DNA of 64,000 nucleotides from Vreelandella nigrificans (GCF_002374315.1 NZ_NWUX01000002.1:5150-69149); one strand, 5' to 3'; shown: positions 31,221 to 46,962, numbered from the stretch's first letter. Numbers and translations are program-made. The notes: generated from the letters alone by a model not told the origin.

Positions 31221-33035
31221 TTATCCATTAAGCGCATTGTAAATCGTTTCTGCAAGGGCCGCGTTAATGCCAGGAACGCGTGCTAGTTCGTCGCGGCTGG
31301 CCTTTTGAACGCCTTGTAAGCCGCCAAAAAAGCGTAATAGTTCACGCCTACGTTTAGGGCCAATGCCGGGGATGTTTTGTAGCGTAGAAGTACGGCGCGC
31401 TTTATCTCTTGCAGCACGGTGTCCTGCTATTGCAAATCGGTGTGATTCGTCGCGAATGTGTTGAATTAAATGCAGGGCGGGGGATGCAGGGTCAAGTGGT
31501 AATGGGTTGTCAGTGGTTTCGAGGAAAAGTGTTTCAAGCCCGGCTTTGCGAGTAGTGCCTTTGGCAACGCCAAGTAAAATCACATCGGTGATAGCTAATT
31601 CGGATAGCACGCCGCGCGCCATATTCAATTGCCCTTTACCGCCATCGACGATCAAGATGTCGGGGGCAACTGCTTCGCCGCTTTTTACCCGCTTTAAGCG
31701 GCGAGTTAGTGCCTGCTGCATGGCCGCATAGTCATCTCCTGCCGCCACCCCTTCGATACGGAAGTGCCGATAATCACTTTTACGCGGTCCTTGTTGATCG
31801 AACACCACGCAGGAAGCAACGGTTGCTTCACCCTGGCTATGGCTAATATCAAAACACTCTAGACGCTCGGGCAGCTTATCTAGCGCTAAGGCCTGTTGTA
31901 GCGCTTCAAAGCGTTGCGTTAGCTGGGTTTTATTAGCAAGTTGCGAAGCGAGCTGTTGCTCGGCATTAGTCATGGCCAGGTTTTGCCACTGGGCACGGTG
32001 ACCGCGTACTTGGCAAGTAACCCGTACTCGCTTGCCTGCCTGCTGGGAAAGCGCTTCGGCTATGAGTTGGCCATCTTCCAGTGGGTGGCTGGTAATTACC
32101 TCGCTTGGTACATTGTGGGGCTGGCCAAAGTAGTATTGGCTAACTACTTCGGTTAGCAGTATTTCTGGTGGCAGATCCAGGTCGTTTTTAGGCATATGGT
32201 GACGCGCACCAAGCAGGCGCCCGTCGCGCACGCTTAGTATTGAAACGCCTAACGCTCCTGGCCGCTGAGCCAGTGCGAAGATGTCGGCGTCGCCGCTTTC
32301 ATTATCGACAAACTGGCGCTGCTGCAATTGCCTAAGCTGCTGTATTTGATCGCGCAGGCGAGCTGCTTCTTCAAAATTTAATGCTTGGCTAGCGGTTTCC
32401 ATTTCTGAAGTTAGTGCTTGGGTAACATGCTCACTTTTCCCTTCCAGGCACATGACTGCATGTTCTACATCGCGGCGGTAATCCTCTTTAGAGATGTAGT
32501 CTACACAGGGGGCGCTACAGCGCTGAATTTGGAACTGAAGGCAGGGGCGTGAGCGATGAGAAAACACGCTATCCTCGCAGTTGCGAATGCGAAAGATTTT
32601 TTGCATCAGGGCGAGGCTTTCCCGCACTGCACCGCTGCTAGGGTAGGGGCCTAGATAACGGCCATCGTCACGCCGCTGGCGCGCCCGTTTGTATTCGAGA
32701 GCGGGATAGGGGTGGTGGTCCGTCACAAACACAAATGGGTAAGACTTATCATCTCTTAATAGGATGTTATAGGGTGGTCTTAGCTCTTTGATTAGTGTTT
32801 GTTCAAGCAGCAGCGCTTCGGTTTCACTGCGGGTGACGGTAATTTGAACGTCGGCAATCCGCGCTACCATCGCCTGTGTTTTGGTGTTCAGATGGCCGCG
32901 AAAATAGCTGGCAAGACGCGTTTTTAGGCGTTTGGCTTTGCCGACATATAAAGTATTGTGCTGCTCATCTAGCATTCTATAAACACCGGGCGAGGTGCTT
33001 ACTGAGCTTAGAAACTGCTTGGCATCAAAAGTCAT
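31221..33035 (-). CDS. uvrC: Excinuclease ABC subunit C
   Basis: This 604-residue dual-incision nuclease works in nucleotide excision repair. The N-terminal GIY-YIG domain (GVYRMLDEQHNTLYVGKAKRL) is near residue 17, the UVR motif near 200-235 (ALNFEEAARLRDQI), a C-terminal RNase H-like nuclease follows, and helix-hairpin-helix motifs end it (NIPGIGPKRRRELLRFFGG). Length matches the family. It lies between gacA and pgsA. Confidence 0.98.
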   Translation of the reverse strand: MTFDAKQFLSSVSTSPGVYRMLDEQHNTLYVGKAKRLKTRLASYFRGHLNTKTQAMVARIADVQITVTRSETEALLLEQTLIKELRPPYNILLRDDKSYPFVFVTDHHPYPALEYKRARQRRDDGRYLGPYPSSGAVRESLALMQKIFRIRNCEDSVFSHRSRPCLQFQIQRCSAPCVDYISKEDYRRDVEHAVMCLEGKSEHVTQALTSEMETASQALNFEEAARLRDQIQQLRQLQQRQFVDNESGDADIFALAQRPGALGVSILSVRDGRLLGARHHMPKNDLDLPPEILLTEVVSQYYFGQPHNVPSEVITSHPLEDGQLIAEALSQQAGKRVRVTCQVRGHRAQWQNLAMTNAEQQLASQLANKTQLTQRFEALQQALALDKLPERLECFDISHSQGEATVASCVVFDQQGPRKSDYRHFRIEGVAAGDDYAAMQQALTRRLKRVKSGEAVAPDILIVDGGKGQLNMARGVLSELAITDVILLGVAKGTTRKAGLETLFLETTDNPLPLDPASPALHLIQHIRDESHRFAIAGHRAARDKARRTSTLQNIPGIGPKRRRELLRFFGGLQGVQKASRDELARVPGINAALAETIYNALNG

Positions 33036-33081
33036 GGCTGGGCATCAGTGCTTCAAGACGGCAGAAGCAGCGATGGTAGGT

Positions 33082-33732
33082 CTATCCCAGGCTTGCGTCA
33101 AAACCCTCGACCAACCCATGGCGCAGGGCAAGGTGGGTGAGTTCAACGTCGGTAGCAACCTGGAGCTTGTCAAATAATCGATAGCGGTAGGTGTTGACGG
33201 TTTTTGGGCTTAAATGCAGCCGGTCAGAAATATCTTGAACACGCTGGCAGTTAACAATCATCAAGGCTATTTGTAACTCCCGGTGAGATAGCTGGCTGAA
33301 GGGGTTATCTTCATCAGTAAAGTGAGCCAATGCCAAGCGCTGGGCAATCTCCTGGCTCACATAGCGTCGCCCGTGAAAAACTTGGCGAATAGCGTCGGTC
33401 ATTTCTGCAGCATCAGCGCCTTTGCTTAAAAAGCCAGATGCGCCCGCATCGAGCATTCTGCGCAGCACACTATCTTCCAGGTGGGCGGTGAGGATAATGA
33501 CTTTAACATCTACCAACGTGCGATGAATGCGACGTGTGGCTTCAAGCCCACCAATGCCAGGCATGCGTATATCCATGAGCACGATGTCAGGTTTCAGTAG
33601 GCGGCATTGGGTAACAGCACTTTCGCCATCGTCTACCTCTCCCACTATTTTGATATCGCTTTCTTCATTGAGCAGGTGAGCAATGCTAGTTCTCACCAGG
33701 TGGTGATCATCGGCGATTAAAACGTTGATCAA
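33082..33732 (-). CDS. gacA: Response regulator GacA (UvrY/SirA)
   Basis: This 216-residue protein has a receiver domain with the acidic pocket Asp8/Asp9 and phosphorylation site Asp54 (IVLMDIRMPG), and a C-terminal LuxR-type helix-turn-helix (about 150-205; LSHRELQIALMI...SPKTVNTYRYRLFDKL). With sensor GacS/BarA it drives CsrB/RsmZ-type small RNAs. Position before uvrC is the classical gammaproteobacterial order. Confidence 0.96.
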   Translation of the reverse strand: MINVLIADDHHLVRTSIAHLLNEESDIKIVGEVDDGESAVTQCRLLKPDIVLMDIRMPGIGGLEATRRIHRTLVDVKVIILTAHLEDSVLRRMLDAGASGFLSKGADAAEMTDAIRQVFHGRRYVSQEIAQRLALAHFTDEDNPFSQLSHRELQIALMIVNCQRVQDISDRLHLSPKTVNTYRYRLFDKLQVATDVELTHLALRHGLVEGFDASLG

Positions 33733-33907
33733 GGTGCTGGCTCCTGCGTGTAATCTTCTTGGGCTTGGGCGTTAGCCCAGTACGCTAAGCAACAGAGTGC
33801 CATAGCTTTTGGCAAAGGAGAATTAGAAATTCGTTGTTTAAGCTTTATCTTGACGATGCGCAAGTTCTAGCATAGTATTCCGCACGCTGCTTATTCAGGC
33901 AGCCTGT

Positions 33908-33983
33908 GGGGCCTTAGCTCAGCTGGGAGAGCGCAACACTGGCAGTGTTGAGGTCAGCGGTTCGATCCCGCTAGGCTCCACCA
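33908..33983 (+). tRNA. tRNA-Ala (anticodon GGC)
   Basis: A 76-base plus-strand gene with encoded CCA. Acceptor GGGGCCT/AGGCTCC contains the G3:U70 pair that marks alanine tRNAs. The anticodon stem-loop CAACA-CTGGCAG-TGTTG gives GGC, and the T arm is GGTTCGATCCC. Confidence 0.97.
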
Positions 33984-33991
33984 ATATTATT

Positions 33992-34029
33992 AAAAAAACG
34001 CCTCGTTAATTATAACGAGGCGTTTTTTT
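33992..34029 (+). terminator. Terminator of tRNA-Ala
   Basis: ACGCCTCGTTA and TAACGAGGCGT form an 11-bp stem with loop ATTA, flanked by seven A and seven T, eight bases after the tRNA. Confidence 0.93.
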
Positions 34030-34115
34030 ATGATGTTTTTATCCAAGTACCGCTTTTTTACCTAAGCATCGCTTTTTTGATCAAATCGTTATTTTTAATC
34101 AAATAGCACTGCAGG

Positions 34116-34155
34116 AGCTTATAGGCCCTGTTGGCTCGCACAGTGCCTATAAGCT
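34116..34155. other. Inverted repeat downstream of argF
   Basis: AGCTTATAGGC (34116-34126) and GCCTATAAGCT (34145-34155) are perfect 11-base arms with an 18-base loop, 14 bases after the argF stop on its transcribed strand. Without a U-run it may be a transcript-end hairpin rather than a true terminator. Confidence 0.55.
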
Positions 34156-34168
34156 GTTAGCTGTCTAG

Positions 34169-35089
34169 CTAGTCGTCGATTTTGCCGAGCAATAAAAACT
34201 CGATGAGAGCTTTTTGGGCATGTAAGCGGTTGCCTGCTTCTTGCCAAACTACCGAGCGCGGATCGTCTAGTAGGGTGTGGCTGATCTCTTCTCCTCGGTG
34301 AGCGGGCAAGCAGTGCAAGAACAGTGCGTCCGGTTTGGCGCTGTCTAGCAGTGTCTCTGTCACCTGGAAACCGGCAAAGTCCGCCTCGCGCTTGGCCTGT
34401 TCTTCCTCTTGTCCCATGGATGCCCAAACGTCGGTGGTGATGAGGTCGGCGTCTTTGGCGGCTGACTGTAGGTCGTGAAGCAGAGTTACGCAGTCACCAG
34501 CGGCAGCCATAATATCTTCACGTGGTTCGTAGCCTTTCGGGCAGCAAATCCGCAAATGGAAGCCAAACTGTCGTGCGGCATTAATCCAGGAGTGGCACAT
34601 GTTATTGCCATCGCCAACCCATACGGCGGTGCGCCCTTCTACGCTGCCGCGAAGCTCAGTCCACGTCATAACATCTGCTAGCAACTGACAGGGGTGGTAG
34701 TCATCGCTCAAGGCGTTAATAACCGGTACGCTGCTAGCGCTGGCGTACGCTTCTAAGCCAGCGTGTGAAAAAGTTCGGATCATCACGGCATCGACCATTT
34801 CGGATAAAACGCGGGCGGTATCTTCAATCGGTTCGCCGCGCCCAAGCTGGGTATCGCGAGGAGAGAGAAAGAGCGCGTGACCACCGAACTGTGCCATGCC
34901 GGTTTCAAACGATACGCGAGTACGTGTGGATGATTTTTCAAAAATCATCGCTAACGTGCGGTTAGGCAGCGGCGTATAAACAGGCCCGTTGGCTTTTAAG
35001 TCAGTTTTGATTTTGATGGCACGCTGAATTAAATACGCCAACTCATCAGGTGTTAAATCCAGCAAGGTAAGGAAATGGCGTGTCGCCAT
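34169..35089 (-). CDS. argF: Ornithine carbamoyltransferase
   Basis: This 306-residue enzyme makes citrulline from ornithine and carbamoyl phosphate in arginine synthesis. The carbamoyl-phosphate motif STRTR is in [13 protein letters not shown], and [10 protein letters not shown] holds the catalytic Cys-Leu-Pro. Length fits the anabolic Pseudomonas-type ArgF (about 305). It is divergent from grxD. Confidence 0.97.
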   Translation of the reverse strand: MATRHFLTLLDLTPDELAYLIQRAIKIKTDLKANGPVYTPLPNRTLAMIFEKSSTRTRVSFETGMAQFGGHALFLSPRDTQLGRGEPIEDTARVLSEMVDAVMIRTFSHAGLEAYASASSVPVINALSDDYHPCQLLADVMTWTELRGSVEGRTAVWVGDGNNMCHSWINAARQFGFHLRICCPKGYEPREDIMAAAGDCVTLLHDLQSAAKDADLITTDVWASMGQEEEQAKREADFAGFQVTETLLDSAKPDALFLHCLPAHRGEEISHTLLDDPRSVVWQEAGNRLHAQKALIEFLLLGKIDD

Positions 35090-35309
35090 GATGACTTCTC
35101 TCCGCTCAAAAACACCATCCTAGCGATGCGGCAGGGGATGCGCAACGCGAGCAGCATGCGTAGAATGGCGGCCACACGATAAGGTTGAGTGGCTTGCTCA
35201 AGTATTGGCTGGTACAGCCGTAGAGGGGAGCGCTTGGCCGTGGGGTTAAAGCCTGTCTACGAATTGCGTAAACTAGCTTGGATCACATTATTTGTTTTAG
35301 GAGCATACG

Positions 35310-35660
35310 ATGAGCACGACTGCCGAAAATATTCAGCGCCAAATTAGTGAAAACCCGATTCTTATCTACATGAAGGGTTCTCCTCAGCTTCCGCAATGTG
35401 GTTTCTCTGCGCAAACCGTTCAGGCACTAATGAGCTGCGGTGAGCGTTTTGCCTTTGTGAATGTGTTAGACAACCCGGATATTCGTGCCGAACTGCCGAA
35501 AATCGCTAACTGGCCTACGTTCCCGCAGTTGTGGGTAGAAGGCGAGCTAGTAGGCGGGTGCGATATCGTGATGGAAATGCATCAAAATGGCGAACTGGAG
35601 AAATTAGTTAAAGATGCTGCCCAGCGTGCTGGCGCTGCTGAAAGTGGCGACAACGCATAG
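35310..35660 (+). CDS. grxD: Monothiol glutaredoxin Grx4
   Basis: This 116-residue protein has the CGFS active site (PQCGFSAQTVQAL) and the TFPQLWVEGELVGGCDIVMEM segment that binds glutathione. Grx4-type glutaredoxins carry Fe-S clusters with glutathione and BolA. GGAG lies 8 bases before the ATG. Length is that of E. coli GrxD (115). Confidence 0.97.
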   Translation: MSTTAENIQRQISENPILIYMKGSPQLPQCGFSAQTVQALMSCGERFAFVNVLDNPDIRAELPKIANWPTFPQLWVEGELVGGCDIVMEMHQNGELEKLVKDAAQRAGAAESGDNA

Positions 35661-35811
35661 CACGTAAGGCTGCGCACCGCTTGGCCTGTAGGCCAAGCGG
35701 TTGGCGGGCTTTAGCGCAATCGTTAAAATGGTGCTTAAGTAAGCATCGACAGCTTAGCATCAATAGTTAGTTAGCCCGAGTTAGTCAGCCCGCCAAAGGA
35801 AGTTTTGCTCA

Positions 35812-38249
<2,438 letters not shown>

Positions 38250-38253
<4 letters not shown>

Positions 38254-38918
38254 TCGCTTTTGAACATGTGGGGAAGCGCTACGGAGGGCGTTTTGAAGCG
38301 CTAGCGCACCTGAACTTTCGCGTTGCTAGGGGGGAGATGGTGTTTCTTACTGGCCATTCCGGGGCGGGGAAAAGTTCTCTGCTGCGGCTGATTATGCGCC
38401 TTGAGAAACCTAGTCGCGGCCGTGTCGTGGTTGCTGGGCATGACATTGCTCAGCTACACCCTAGTCAGGTACCGTTTTATCGGCGACAAATTGGCGTGGT
38501 GTTTCAGGACCACCAACTCCTGTTTGACCGAAGCGTATTCAGCAATGTCTCGCTACCACTGGAGATTCAGGGGGTAGAGCCCCGGGAAGCAGCGCGACGT
38601 GTGCGTGCTGCATTAGACAAGGTGGGGCTTCTGCACCGCGAAAAGGCGCTGCCGGTGGAGCTTTCCGGCGGTGAGCAGCAGCGGGTAGGTATTGCCCGTG
38701 CGGTAGTCAATAAACCCGCGTTGTTGCTTGCTGACGAGCCGACTGGAAACCTAGACCCGCAACTCTCCGCCGATATTATGGCACTGTTTGAAGACTTCAA
38801 TCGGATCGGCACCACAGTAATGATTGCCAGCCACGATTTGGCGCTGATCGCTCGGTTGCGCCACCGTATTTTGCGCCTGCGCGATGGACGTTTAATTGCC
38901 GACGAGGGGGCTGTATGA
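38250..38918 (+). CDS. ftsE: Cell-division ABC transporter ATP-binding protein FtsE
   Basis: This 222-residue ATPase has Walker A GHSGAGKSS, signature LSGGEQQRVGIARA and Walker B LLLADEPTGNLD. With FtsX it controls the EnvC-AmiA/B amidases at the septum. Its ATG overlaps the end of the dnaX-ftsY frame by 4 bases and its stop overlaps ftsX by 4 bases, the usual ftsY-ftsE-ftsX coupling. Confidence 0.98.
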
Positions 38919-39955
38919 AGCGCGCTGTTACACCCCGAACGAAAGGTGCTGCCCCCAAAAGTAAACGCCAATCGGCCAAATCACCCAGTGAATCGCCAGC
39001 CGAACGTCGCGGTGCGCGTTCGCAGCAAACGCGCTTTACTAGCCGGCTGCGTGCTTGGGGGCGTCACCATCGGGCAATGGCCATCGACAGCCTTTATCGG
39101 CTCGTGCGCCACCCTGTGGGCAATTTATTGACGATGCTGGCGATTGCGATTGCGCTGGTACTGCCCGCAGCACTATGGCTAACCCTAGATAGTGCCAAGT
39201 TGCTGGATGCGGAGTTGGAAGAGAGCGCTACGCTAACCGTGTATCTGGAAACTGCAGTGGACATTGCCCAGGCAGCGCGTATTGAGGAGGCCGTTGGGGC
39301 AGAAGAGGATGTTGTGCAGACCCGTTTGATTAGCGCAGAGCAGGGTATGGCGGAGTTTCAGCAGTCGTTAGGGTTAGATGATGCCCTGGCAGGGCTTGAA
39401 GATAACCCGCTGCCTGCCAGTATTGTGATCTACCCACAAAGCGTTGACCCTTCCTCCATGGAGCAATTGGCCCAGCGGCTTGAAGCATTTACTGGTGTTG
39501 ATGAAGTGCGGGTCGACTTAGCCTGGGTGGAGCGCTTGCGCCATTTGGCAAACCTTGGCCGTCGTGTTGCACTTGCTCTAGGAGCGCTATTTGGGCTGGG
39601 GGTATTGCTGGTAGTGGGCAATACGATTCGGCTCGCCGTAGAAAGCCGGCGACGGGAGATAGAAGTGGTCATGCTAATCGGAGCTACCCATGCCTTTGTG
39701 CGCCGGCCGTTTTTGTACAGTGGTGCCTGGTATGGCTTTGGCGGCGGTTTGCTAGCCTTGGGGTTATTGGGGCTTGGTAACCACTGGCTTGCGATGCCTG
39801 TTGCGGCGTTGGCGGCAAGCTATGGGGCTAGTTTTGTATTGCCGCAATTAGATATAGCAGGCTCTACAATTCTGTTATCTTGCAGTACACTACTGGGTTG
39901 GTTAGGAGCGTGGCTCGCCGTTACGCGTCATCTTTCCAGCATAAGCCCGCGCTAG
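38915..39955 (+). CDS. ftsX: Cell-division protein FtsX
   Basis: This 346-residue membrane protein has a basic cytoplasmic N-terminus of about 60 residues, a first membrane segment near 72-92 (LLTMLAIAIALVLPAALWL), a periplasmic domain (about 95-215) that contacts EnvC, then three further segments typical of the FtsX permease fold. Four-base overlap with ftsE. Confidence 0.96.
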   Translation: MKRAVTPRTKGAAPKSKRQSAKSPSESPAERRGARSQQTRFTSRLRAWGRHHRAMAIDSLYRLVRHPVGNLLTMLAIAIALVLPAALWLTLDSAKLLDAELEESATLTVYLETAVDIAQAARIEEAVGAEEDVVQTRLISAEQGMAEFQQSLGLDDALAGLEDNPLPASIVIYPQSVDPSSMEQLAQRLEAFTGVDEVRVDLAWVERLRHLANLGRRVALALGALFGLGVLLVVGNTIRLAVESRRREIEVVMLIGATHAFVRRPFLYSGAWYGFGGGLLALGLLGLGNHWLAMPVAALAASYGASFVLPQLDIAGSTILLSCSTLLGWLGAWLAVTRHLSSISPR

Positions 39956-40246
39956 ACATGTTTACGCGTTAGACACATTAATAGCGATAATCGTATAGTG
40001 GTAATCGTTTTGCGGGTAAATTTGGAAATTTCTACCTCGGTTTTACAAGCGGTGCGGTGTAGTAATAGAGTGGTCATAAAGTAGTAATAAAGTAGGCGTA
40101 GTTGCGCCTTCTTTAAAGTAGGTAAGTGCACCGCTCGCCGGAACCTTTCGCTTAGGCTAAGGTCTTAGCGGTTAATAGATGACGTATGGCGCCATCGCGC
40201 CGCTACGTTGTTCAATATGTTTGGTTTTAAGGGAGACCACCTGCAC

Positions 40247-41113
40247 ATGAGCACTAGTCTTATACCGGTGGGACAGCTTTCTCCAGGCCATGACCTGGGC
40301 GGCTATATTCAAGCGGTCAACGGTATTCCTGTTCTTAATGTTGAGGAGGAGCGCGAACTGGCTTTCCGCCTCCATGATGAAGGGGATCTTGAAGCTGCAC
40401 GCCGCCTGGTGCTTTCGCACTTGCGTTTTGTTGTGCATATTGCCCGTAGTTATTCAGGTTACGGCTTGCCGCAAGCGGATCTGATCCAGGAAGGCAACGT
40501 TGGCTTGATGAAAGCAGTCAAACGTTTTGACCCTAACCAGGGCGTCCGCTTGGTATCGTTTGCTGTGCATTGGATCAAAGCAGAGATCCATGAGTTTGTG
40601 CTGCGTAATTGGCGGATTGTAAAAATCGCCACTACTAAAGCACAGCGTAAGCTGTTCTTTAACCTGCGTAGTGCCAAAAAGCGTTTAGCTTGGCTGAATA
40701 ATGACGAAGTCAACGCTATTGCTAAAGACCTCGATGTTAAGCCAGAAATTGTACGTGATATGGAGGGTCGTCTTTCGGCGTTTGACGCAGGCTATGATGC
40801 CTCGCCCGGCGAAGATGATGAGAGCACTTATCAAGCGCCAGCATACTTTCTGGACGACGCCTCGGCTGACCCTGCGTCACAGATAGAAGATAGTGACTTT
40901 GAAGAAGATTCTACCCGTCGCCTGCAACTGGCACTGAAGGATCTTGATGAGCGGTCCCGGGATATTTTGCAGCGTCGTTGGCTGACTGATGATAAAGCAA
41001 CACTGCACGATTTGGCTGATGTGTATGGCGTGAGTGCTGAGCGCATTCGGCAGCTCGAAAAGAACGCGATGAAAAAGTTGCGCCAGAAAATGGGCGAAGC
41101 AATTGCTGCTTAA
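40247..41113 (+). CDS. rpoH: Heat-shock sigma factor RpoH (sigma-32)
   Basis: This 288-residue sigma factor has region 2 ([39 protein letters not shown]), the RpoH box (QRKLFFNLR) and a C-terminal region 4 helix-turn-helix ([19 protein letters not shown]). It directs heat-shock transcription. The ATG at 40247 gives [10 protein letters not shown], a usual start; GGGAG is 11 bases upstream, rather far, so an upstream ATG (40217) is possible. The 291-base leader before it may carry temperature or DnaA control, but no element was proved. Confidence 0.97.
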   Translation: MSTSLIPVGQLSPGHDLGGYIQAVNGIPVLNVEEERELAFRLHDEGDLEAARRLVLSHLRFVVHIARSYSGYGLPQADLIQEGNVGLMKAVKRFDPNQGVRLVSFAVHWIKAEIHEFVLRNWRIVKIATTKAQRKLFFNLRSAKKRLAWLNNDEVNAIAKDLDVKPEIVRDMEGRLSAFDAGYDASPGEDDESTYQAPAYFLDDASADPASQIEDSDFEEDSTRRLQLALKDLDERSRDILQRRWLTDDKATLHDLADVYGVSAERIRQLEKNAMKKLRQKMGEAIAA

Positions 41114-41132
41114 AGAAGCCTGAATAACCAGT

Positions 41133-41170
41133 AAAACGCCCCGAAGGTACCGCCTACGGGGCGTTTTTTT
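41133..41170 (+). terminator. Terminator of rpoH
   Basis: ACGCCCCG pairs with CGGGGCGT around a 13-base loop, followed by seven T, 20 bases after the rpoH stop. Confidence 0.92.
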
Positions 41171-41221
41171 ATAATTGCTGGTTGTTGAAAGGGAAGAGGT
41201 TACGCTTTAGCGCCGCGCCCG

Positions 41222-41830
41222 CTAGGCGGGCTGTGCGACCTTGCGTAGCAGCTGGCTAGAGAGCAGGGCCCACTGGTCTTCCCAATATTCGGTGGGTAAA
41301 TGCTTGAAGTCGCTGCGCACATACTGGGAGATACGCCCCTCTACATGGGTGATTAGCAAATTAGCCGCAGCCGAAGCCGGTATAGTGGGCCGTTGGCCTT
41401 CCCGAAGCTCGGCTTCTCTAATCACTTGCTTGAGCTGGGTTTCCAAGCGTTCAAACAGCTGGTGAATCCGTTGGCGCAGGCGCGCCGTTTCTCCGGTAAG
41501 CACATCGCCGCCTAGCACCCGAGCGAGTCCTGGGTTTTTCTCGGCAAAACCAAGTAGCAGTGCCAATATAGTGCTGCAGCGACTCGCTGCGTCGGGTATA
41601 TCGTCTAAGATGCGGGTGATCCGCGCAAAAATGCTCTCTTCGATGAAGTCGATCAGCCCCTCAAACATACGCGCCTTGCTGGGGAAGTGCCGATAAAGCG
41701 CAGCTTCCGAGACACCCACTTGGCGGGCAAGGGCGGCGGTAGTAATGCGTTTACCGCTGTCCTCCTCCAACATAATGGCTAACGCGTGCAGAATTTGCTC
41801 GCGGCGGTGCGGTTTGTGGTCGTCGCTCAT
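41222..41830 (-). CDS. slmA: Nucleoid occlusion factor SlmA (TetR fold)
   Basis: This 202-residue protein has an N-terminal helix-turn-helix (TTAALARQVGVSEAALYRHFPSKARMFEGLIDF) and the SlmA-type C-terminal domain; length is near E. coli SlmA (198). It binds DNA sites and disassembles FtsZ over the nucleoid. It lies downstream of argB-algC-dut-coaBC; in E. coli slmA also follows dut. Confidence 0.94.
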   Translation of the reverse strand: MSDDHKPHRREQILHALAIMLEEDSGKRITTAALARQVGVSEAALYRHFPSKARMFEGLIDFIEESIFARITRILDDIPDAASRCSTILALLLGFAEKNPGLARVLGGDVLTGETARLRQRIHQLFERLETQLKQVIREAELREGQRPTIPASAAANLLITHVEGRISQYVRSDFKHLPTEYWEDQWALLSSQLLRKVAQPA

Positions 41831-41853
41831 GACGTTAAGCCCTCCGTCGCGTT

Positions 41854-44221
<2,368 letters not shown>

Positions 44222-44272
44222 GGTCGGTCCTTGATAGGCGAGCCTGGATAATAGCTGAGTCAGCGGGCTGGT

Positions 44273-44734
44273 TTATTGTCGCCCCGTACTGCCAAAGCCG
44301 CCACTGCCTCTGGTGGAGTCTTCGAAGCTGTTCACAATGGCAAGGTCTGCTTGGGCCACAGGCACAAGTACGTACTGCGCCAGACGCTCGAAAGGAGCCA
44401 GCGTAAAGCTTGTTTGACCTCGGTTCCACACGGAGATCATTAGCTCCCCTTGGTAGTCGGAGTCAATCAGCCCTACTAGGTTGCCCAGCACAATACCGTG
44501 CTTATGACCCAGACCTGAGCGGGGTAGAATCATGCCAGCAAGGCTCGGATCTTCAATATAGATGGCAAGGCCGGTACGTACGAGTTCGCAGTCGCCAGGG
44601 GCTAGGGTCAGCGGCTCGTCTAGCAGTGCGCGTAAATCCATACCTGCAGAGCCTGCCGTGGCGTAGGAGGGCAGGTAGTCGAGCAGGCGCTCATCGAGTA
44701 CTTTGCACTGTAGGCGTGGACGGGTGCTGCTCAT
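44273..44734 (-). CDS. dut: Deoxyuridine 5'-triphosphate nucleotidohydrolase
   Basis: This 153-residue trimeric dUTPase shows all five motifs: [45 protein letters not shown] and the C-terminal [11 protein letters not shown]. It removes dUTP and supplies dUMP. It overlaps the coaBC stop by 4 bases. Confidence 0.97.
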   Translation of the reverse strand: MSSTRPRLQCKVLDERLLDYLPSYATAGSAGMDLRALLDEPLTLAPGDCELVRTGLAIYIEDPSLAGMILPRSGLGHKHGIVLGNLVGLIDSDYQGELMISVWNRGQTSFTLAPFERLAQYVLVPVAQADLAIVNSFEDSTRGSGGFGSTGRQ

Positions 44735-46017
44735 GATAATGCTCCGGAAGATTGAGTGGGGAGAAGTGTAAGCGCCTGACGAATAATTAGCGCTGCCAGC
44801 TGTGTTTTAGGCTGAGGTGGTGCTGCCAGTTGTTCAGTGCCAGAGGTTACACGCCAGAACAGCAGAGCTGCGTTTTCATCGCTGCCAAAGCCTAGGCCCT
44901 GCTGGGATACGTCATTGGCAACGATCATATCTAGCCCTTTACGCTGCAACTTATCTTGCGCGTAGCCCGCTAGGTCCTGAGTTTCAGCGGCAAAGCCCAC
45001 CACAACTGGGCGTTGGTTAGCGGGTAGTGCTGCCACCTCGGCAATGATGTCGGGGTTTTTAACCAGTGTTAACGTTAGCGTGTCGCTATCGTCGGTTTTT
45101 TTAATTTTGTGCTCGGCGGCGCTATCGGCGCGGTAGTCGGCCACCGCTGCGCAACCAATAAACAGCGCTGCTTGGGGGGCTAAACGGAGTGCCGCCTGAT
45201 GCATTTGCATTGCTGTCTCCACATCAATGCGCTCGACGCCGTGGGGAGTGGCTAGATTCACAGGGCCGCTGATCAGCGAGACCCGTGCGCCTAAAGCCGC
45301 TGCTTCAGCGGCTAGTGCGTAGCCCATTTTGCCTGAGCTGTGGTTTGACAGGTAGCGGACGGGGTCCAGCGCCTCACGAGTGGGGCCTGCGGTAATCACA
45401 ATATGTGGTGCGTTGCCGGTGATGCTCTTGGGCGCTTCTATGGGAGACGCAAAGTGCTGAGCTAATGCGCTAAAAATATCTTCTGGCTCACTCATTCGCC
45501 CTGGGCCGACATCCCCACAGGCTTGATCCCCGGCTGCAGGGCCAATGAGCTGCCATCCATCGTTGGCTAACTGCGCCACGTTGCGCTGTGTAGCGGGGTG
45601 TCGCCACATGGCTTGGTTCATGGCGGGGGCTATCAGTTTGGGTGCTTCAGAAGCTAGGCACAGTGTGGTTAGCAGGTCATCCGCCATACCGTGTACTAAT
45701 TTTGCAATCAGGTCTGCGGTAGCAGGGGCTATTACTACGGCATCTGCCCAGCGGGCCAGTTCAATATGCCCCATGCCAGCTTCGGCCTCGGGGTCCAGTA
45801 ACGAGGTGCGTACCGGCTCGCCAGAGAGCGCCTGTAACGTTAATGGCGTGATAAACGCCTGGGCACCCTCGGTCATAACCACGCGAACTTCACAGCCGGC
45901 TTGCTTGAGCAGCCGTACAATCAGCGCGCTTTTGTAGGCCGCGATACCTGCGCTTACGCCTAGCAGTAAGCGTTTGCCAGCCAGTGACGATAAAGAAGAC
46001 AGTGGAAGTGAGGCCAT
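44731..46017 (-). CDS. coaBC: Bifunctional phosphopantothenoylcysteine decarboxylase/synthase
   Basis: This 428-residue protein makes 4'-phosphopantetheine for coenzyme A. The N-terminal CoaC flavoprotein half contains [20 protein letters not shown] and [13 protein letters not shown]; the CoaB half begins near residue 210 with [21 protein letters not shown]. Slightly longer than E. coli (406) through a loose C-terminus. Followed by dut in a 4-base overlap and divergent from radC. Confidence 0.97.
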   Translation of the reverse strand: MASLPLSSLSSLAGKRLLLGVSAGIAAYKSALIVRLLKQAGCEVRVVMTEGAQAFITPLTLQALSGEPVRTSLLDPEAEAGMGHIELARWADAVVIAPATADLIAKLVHGMADDLLTTLCLASEAPKLIAPAMNQAMWRHPATQRNVAQLANDGWQLIGPAAGDQACGDVGPGRMSEPEDIFSALAQHFASPIEAPKSITGNAPHIVITAGPTREALDPVRYLSNHSSGKMGYALAAEAAALGARVSLISGPVNLATPHGVERIDVETAMQMHQAALRLAPQAALFIGCAAVADYRADSAAEHKIKKTDDSDTLTLTLVKNPDIIAEVAALPANQRPVVVGFAAETQDLAGYAQDKLQRKGLDMIVANDVSQQGLGFGSDENAALLFWRVTSGTEQLAAPPQPKTQLAALIIRQALTLLPTQSSGALS

Positions 46018-46169
46018 GTCGGGCAGTCCAGTGTGACAATCGTAAAGGGGCTTACCATACCATTTAGCCGATTATTTTGGCATGCTCGGCCAGAACGCCG
46101 AAAAGCTAGTTATAGTGAGTCATCGGTTGGAGAGGTTTTTATTAAAGGCTAATGGGCAGGGAGGCATAT

Positions 46170-46844
46170 ATGGGGATTAATCATTGGCCAGAAGGCGAAC
46201 GTCCAAGGGAGAAGTTGTTAAACATGGGCGCTCAGGCTCTCTCGGATGCAGAGCTTTTGGCGATTTTTCTGCGTGTGGGGGTTCAGGGCAGCTCGGCGGT
46301 AGATCTCGCGCGGGACCTGCTGAGCAGTTTTGGTGGGTTAAGGCAGTTGCTGGAAGCCGACCAAACTCAGTTTTGCGCTGCACGGGGGCTGGGTAGTGCC
46401 AAGTTTGCGCAGCTGCAGGCGACCCTTGAGCTTTCAAGGCGTCATTTGGCGAGCCAGCTTGCTCGTGGCAACGCGTTAACTTCTCCCGCGCTAGTGCGCC
46501 ACTACCTTAGTTCCCAGCTGCGTCATTTGGGGCATGAGGAGTTTGCAGTGCTTTTTTTGGATACGCAGCACCGAATTATTCGCTATGAATCCCTATTTCG
46601 CGGTACCCTAGACAGCGCATCCGTTTACCCCCGCGAAGTTGCCAAGCGTGCGCTCGAATTACACGCTGGTGCTGTCATCCTGGCGCACAATCACCCTTCG
46701 GGTGTTGCTGAGCCAAGCGATGCTGATCGACGTATCACCGAACGCCTAAAAGATGCTCTTGCACTCTTCGATGTGCGGGTGCTTGATCATTTCGTGGTGG
46801 GGGACGGTGATGTGGTTTCTTTTGCCGAACGCGGCTGGCTATAG
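46170..46844 (+). CDS. radC: RadC-family JAB-domain protein
   Basis: This 224-residue protein has an N-terminal helix-hairpin-helix-like region ([25 protein letters not shown]) and a C-terminal JAB/MPN metal site [14 protein letters not shown]. Despite the name a DNA-repair role is doubtful; the biochemical role is unknown. The ATG at 46170 has GGAGG 6 bases upstream and gives near E. coli length (222), preferred to the ATG at 46152. Confidence 0.94.
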   Translation: MGINHWPEGERPREKLLNMGAQALSDAELLAIFLRVGVQGSSAVDLARDLLSSFGGLRQLLEADQTQFCAARGLGSAKFAQLQATLELSRRHLASQLARGNALTSPALVRHYLSSQLRHLGHEEFAVLFLDTQHRIIRYESLFRGTLDSASVYPREVAKRALELHAGAVILAHNHPSGVAEPSDADRRITERLKDALALFDVRVLDHFVVGDGDVVSFAERGWL

Positions 46845-46962
46845 CAGTGAAGAGAAGCAGCATGCCCTGTGGGTCATCGCTGTTTGTCTAAGTAAATTGT
46901 CTAAAAAACGCCTTTTTTGGCCTTTTTAGGCGGTTTTGCTTGCTGGTTGCTAGGTGCTCTGG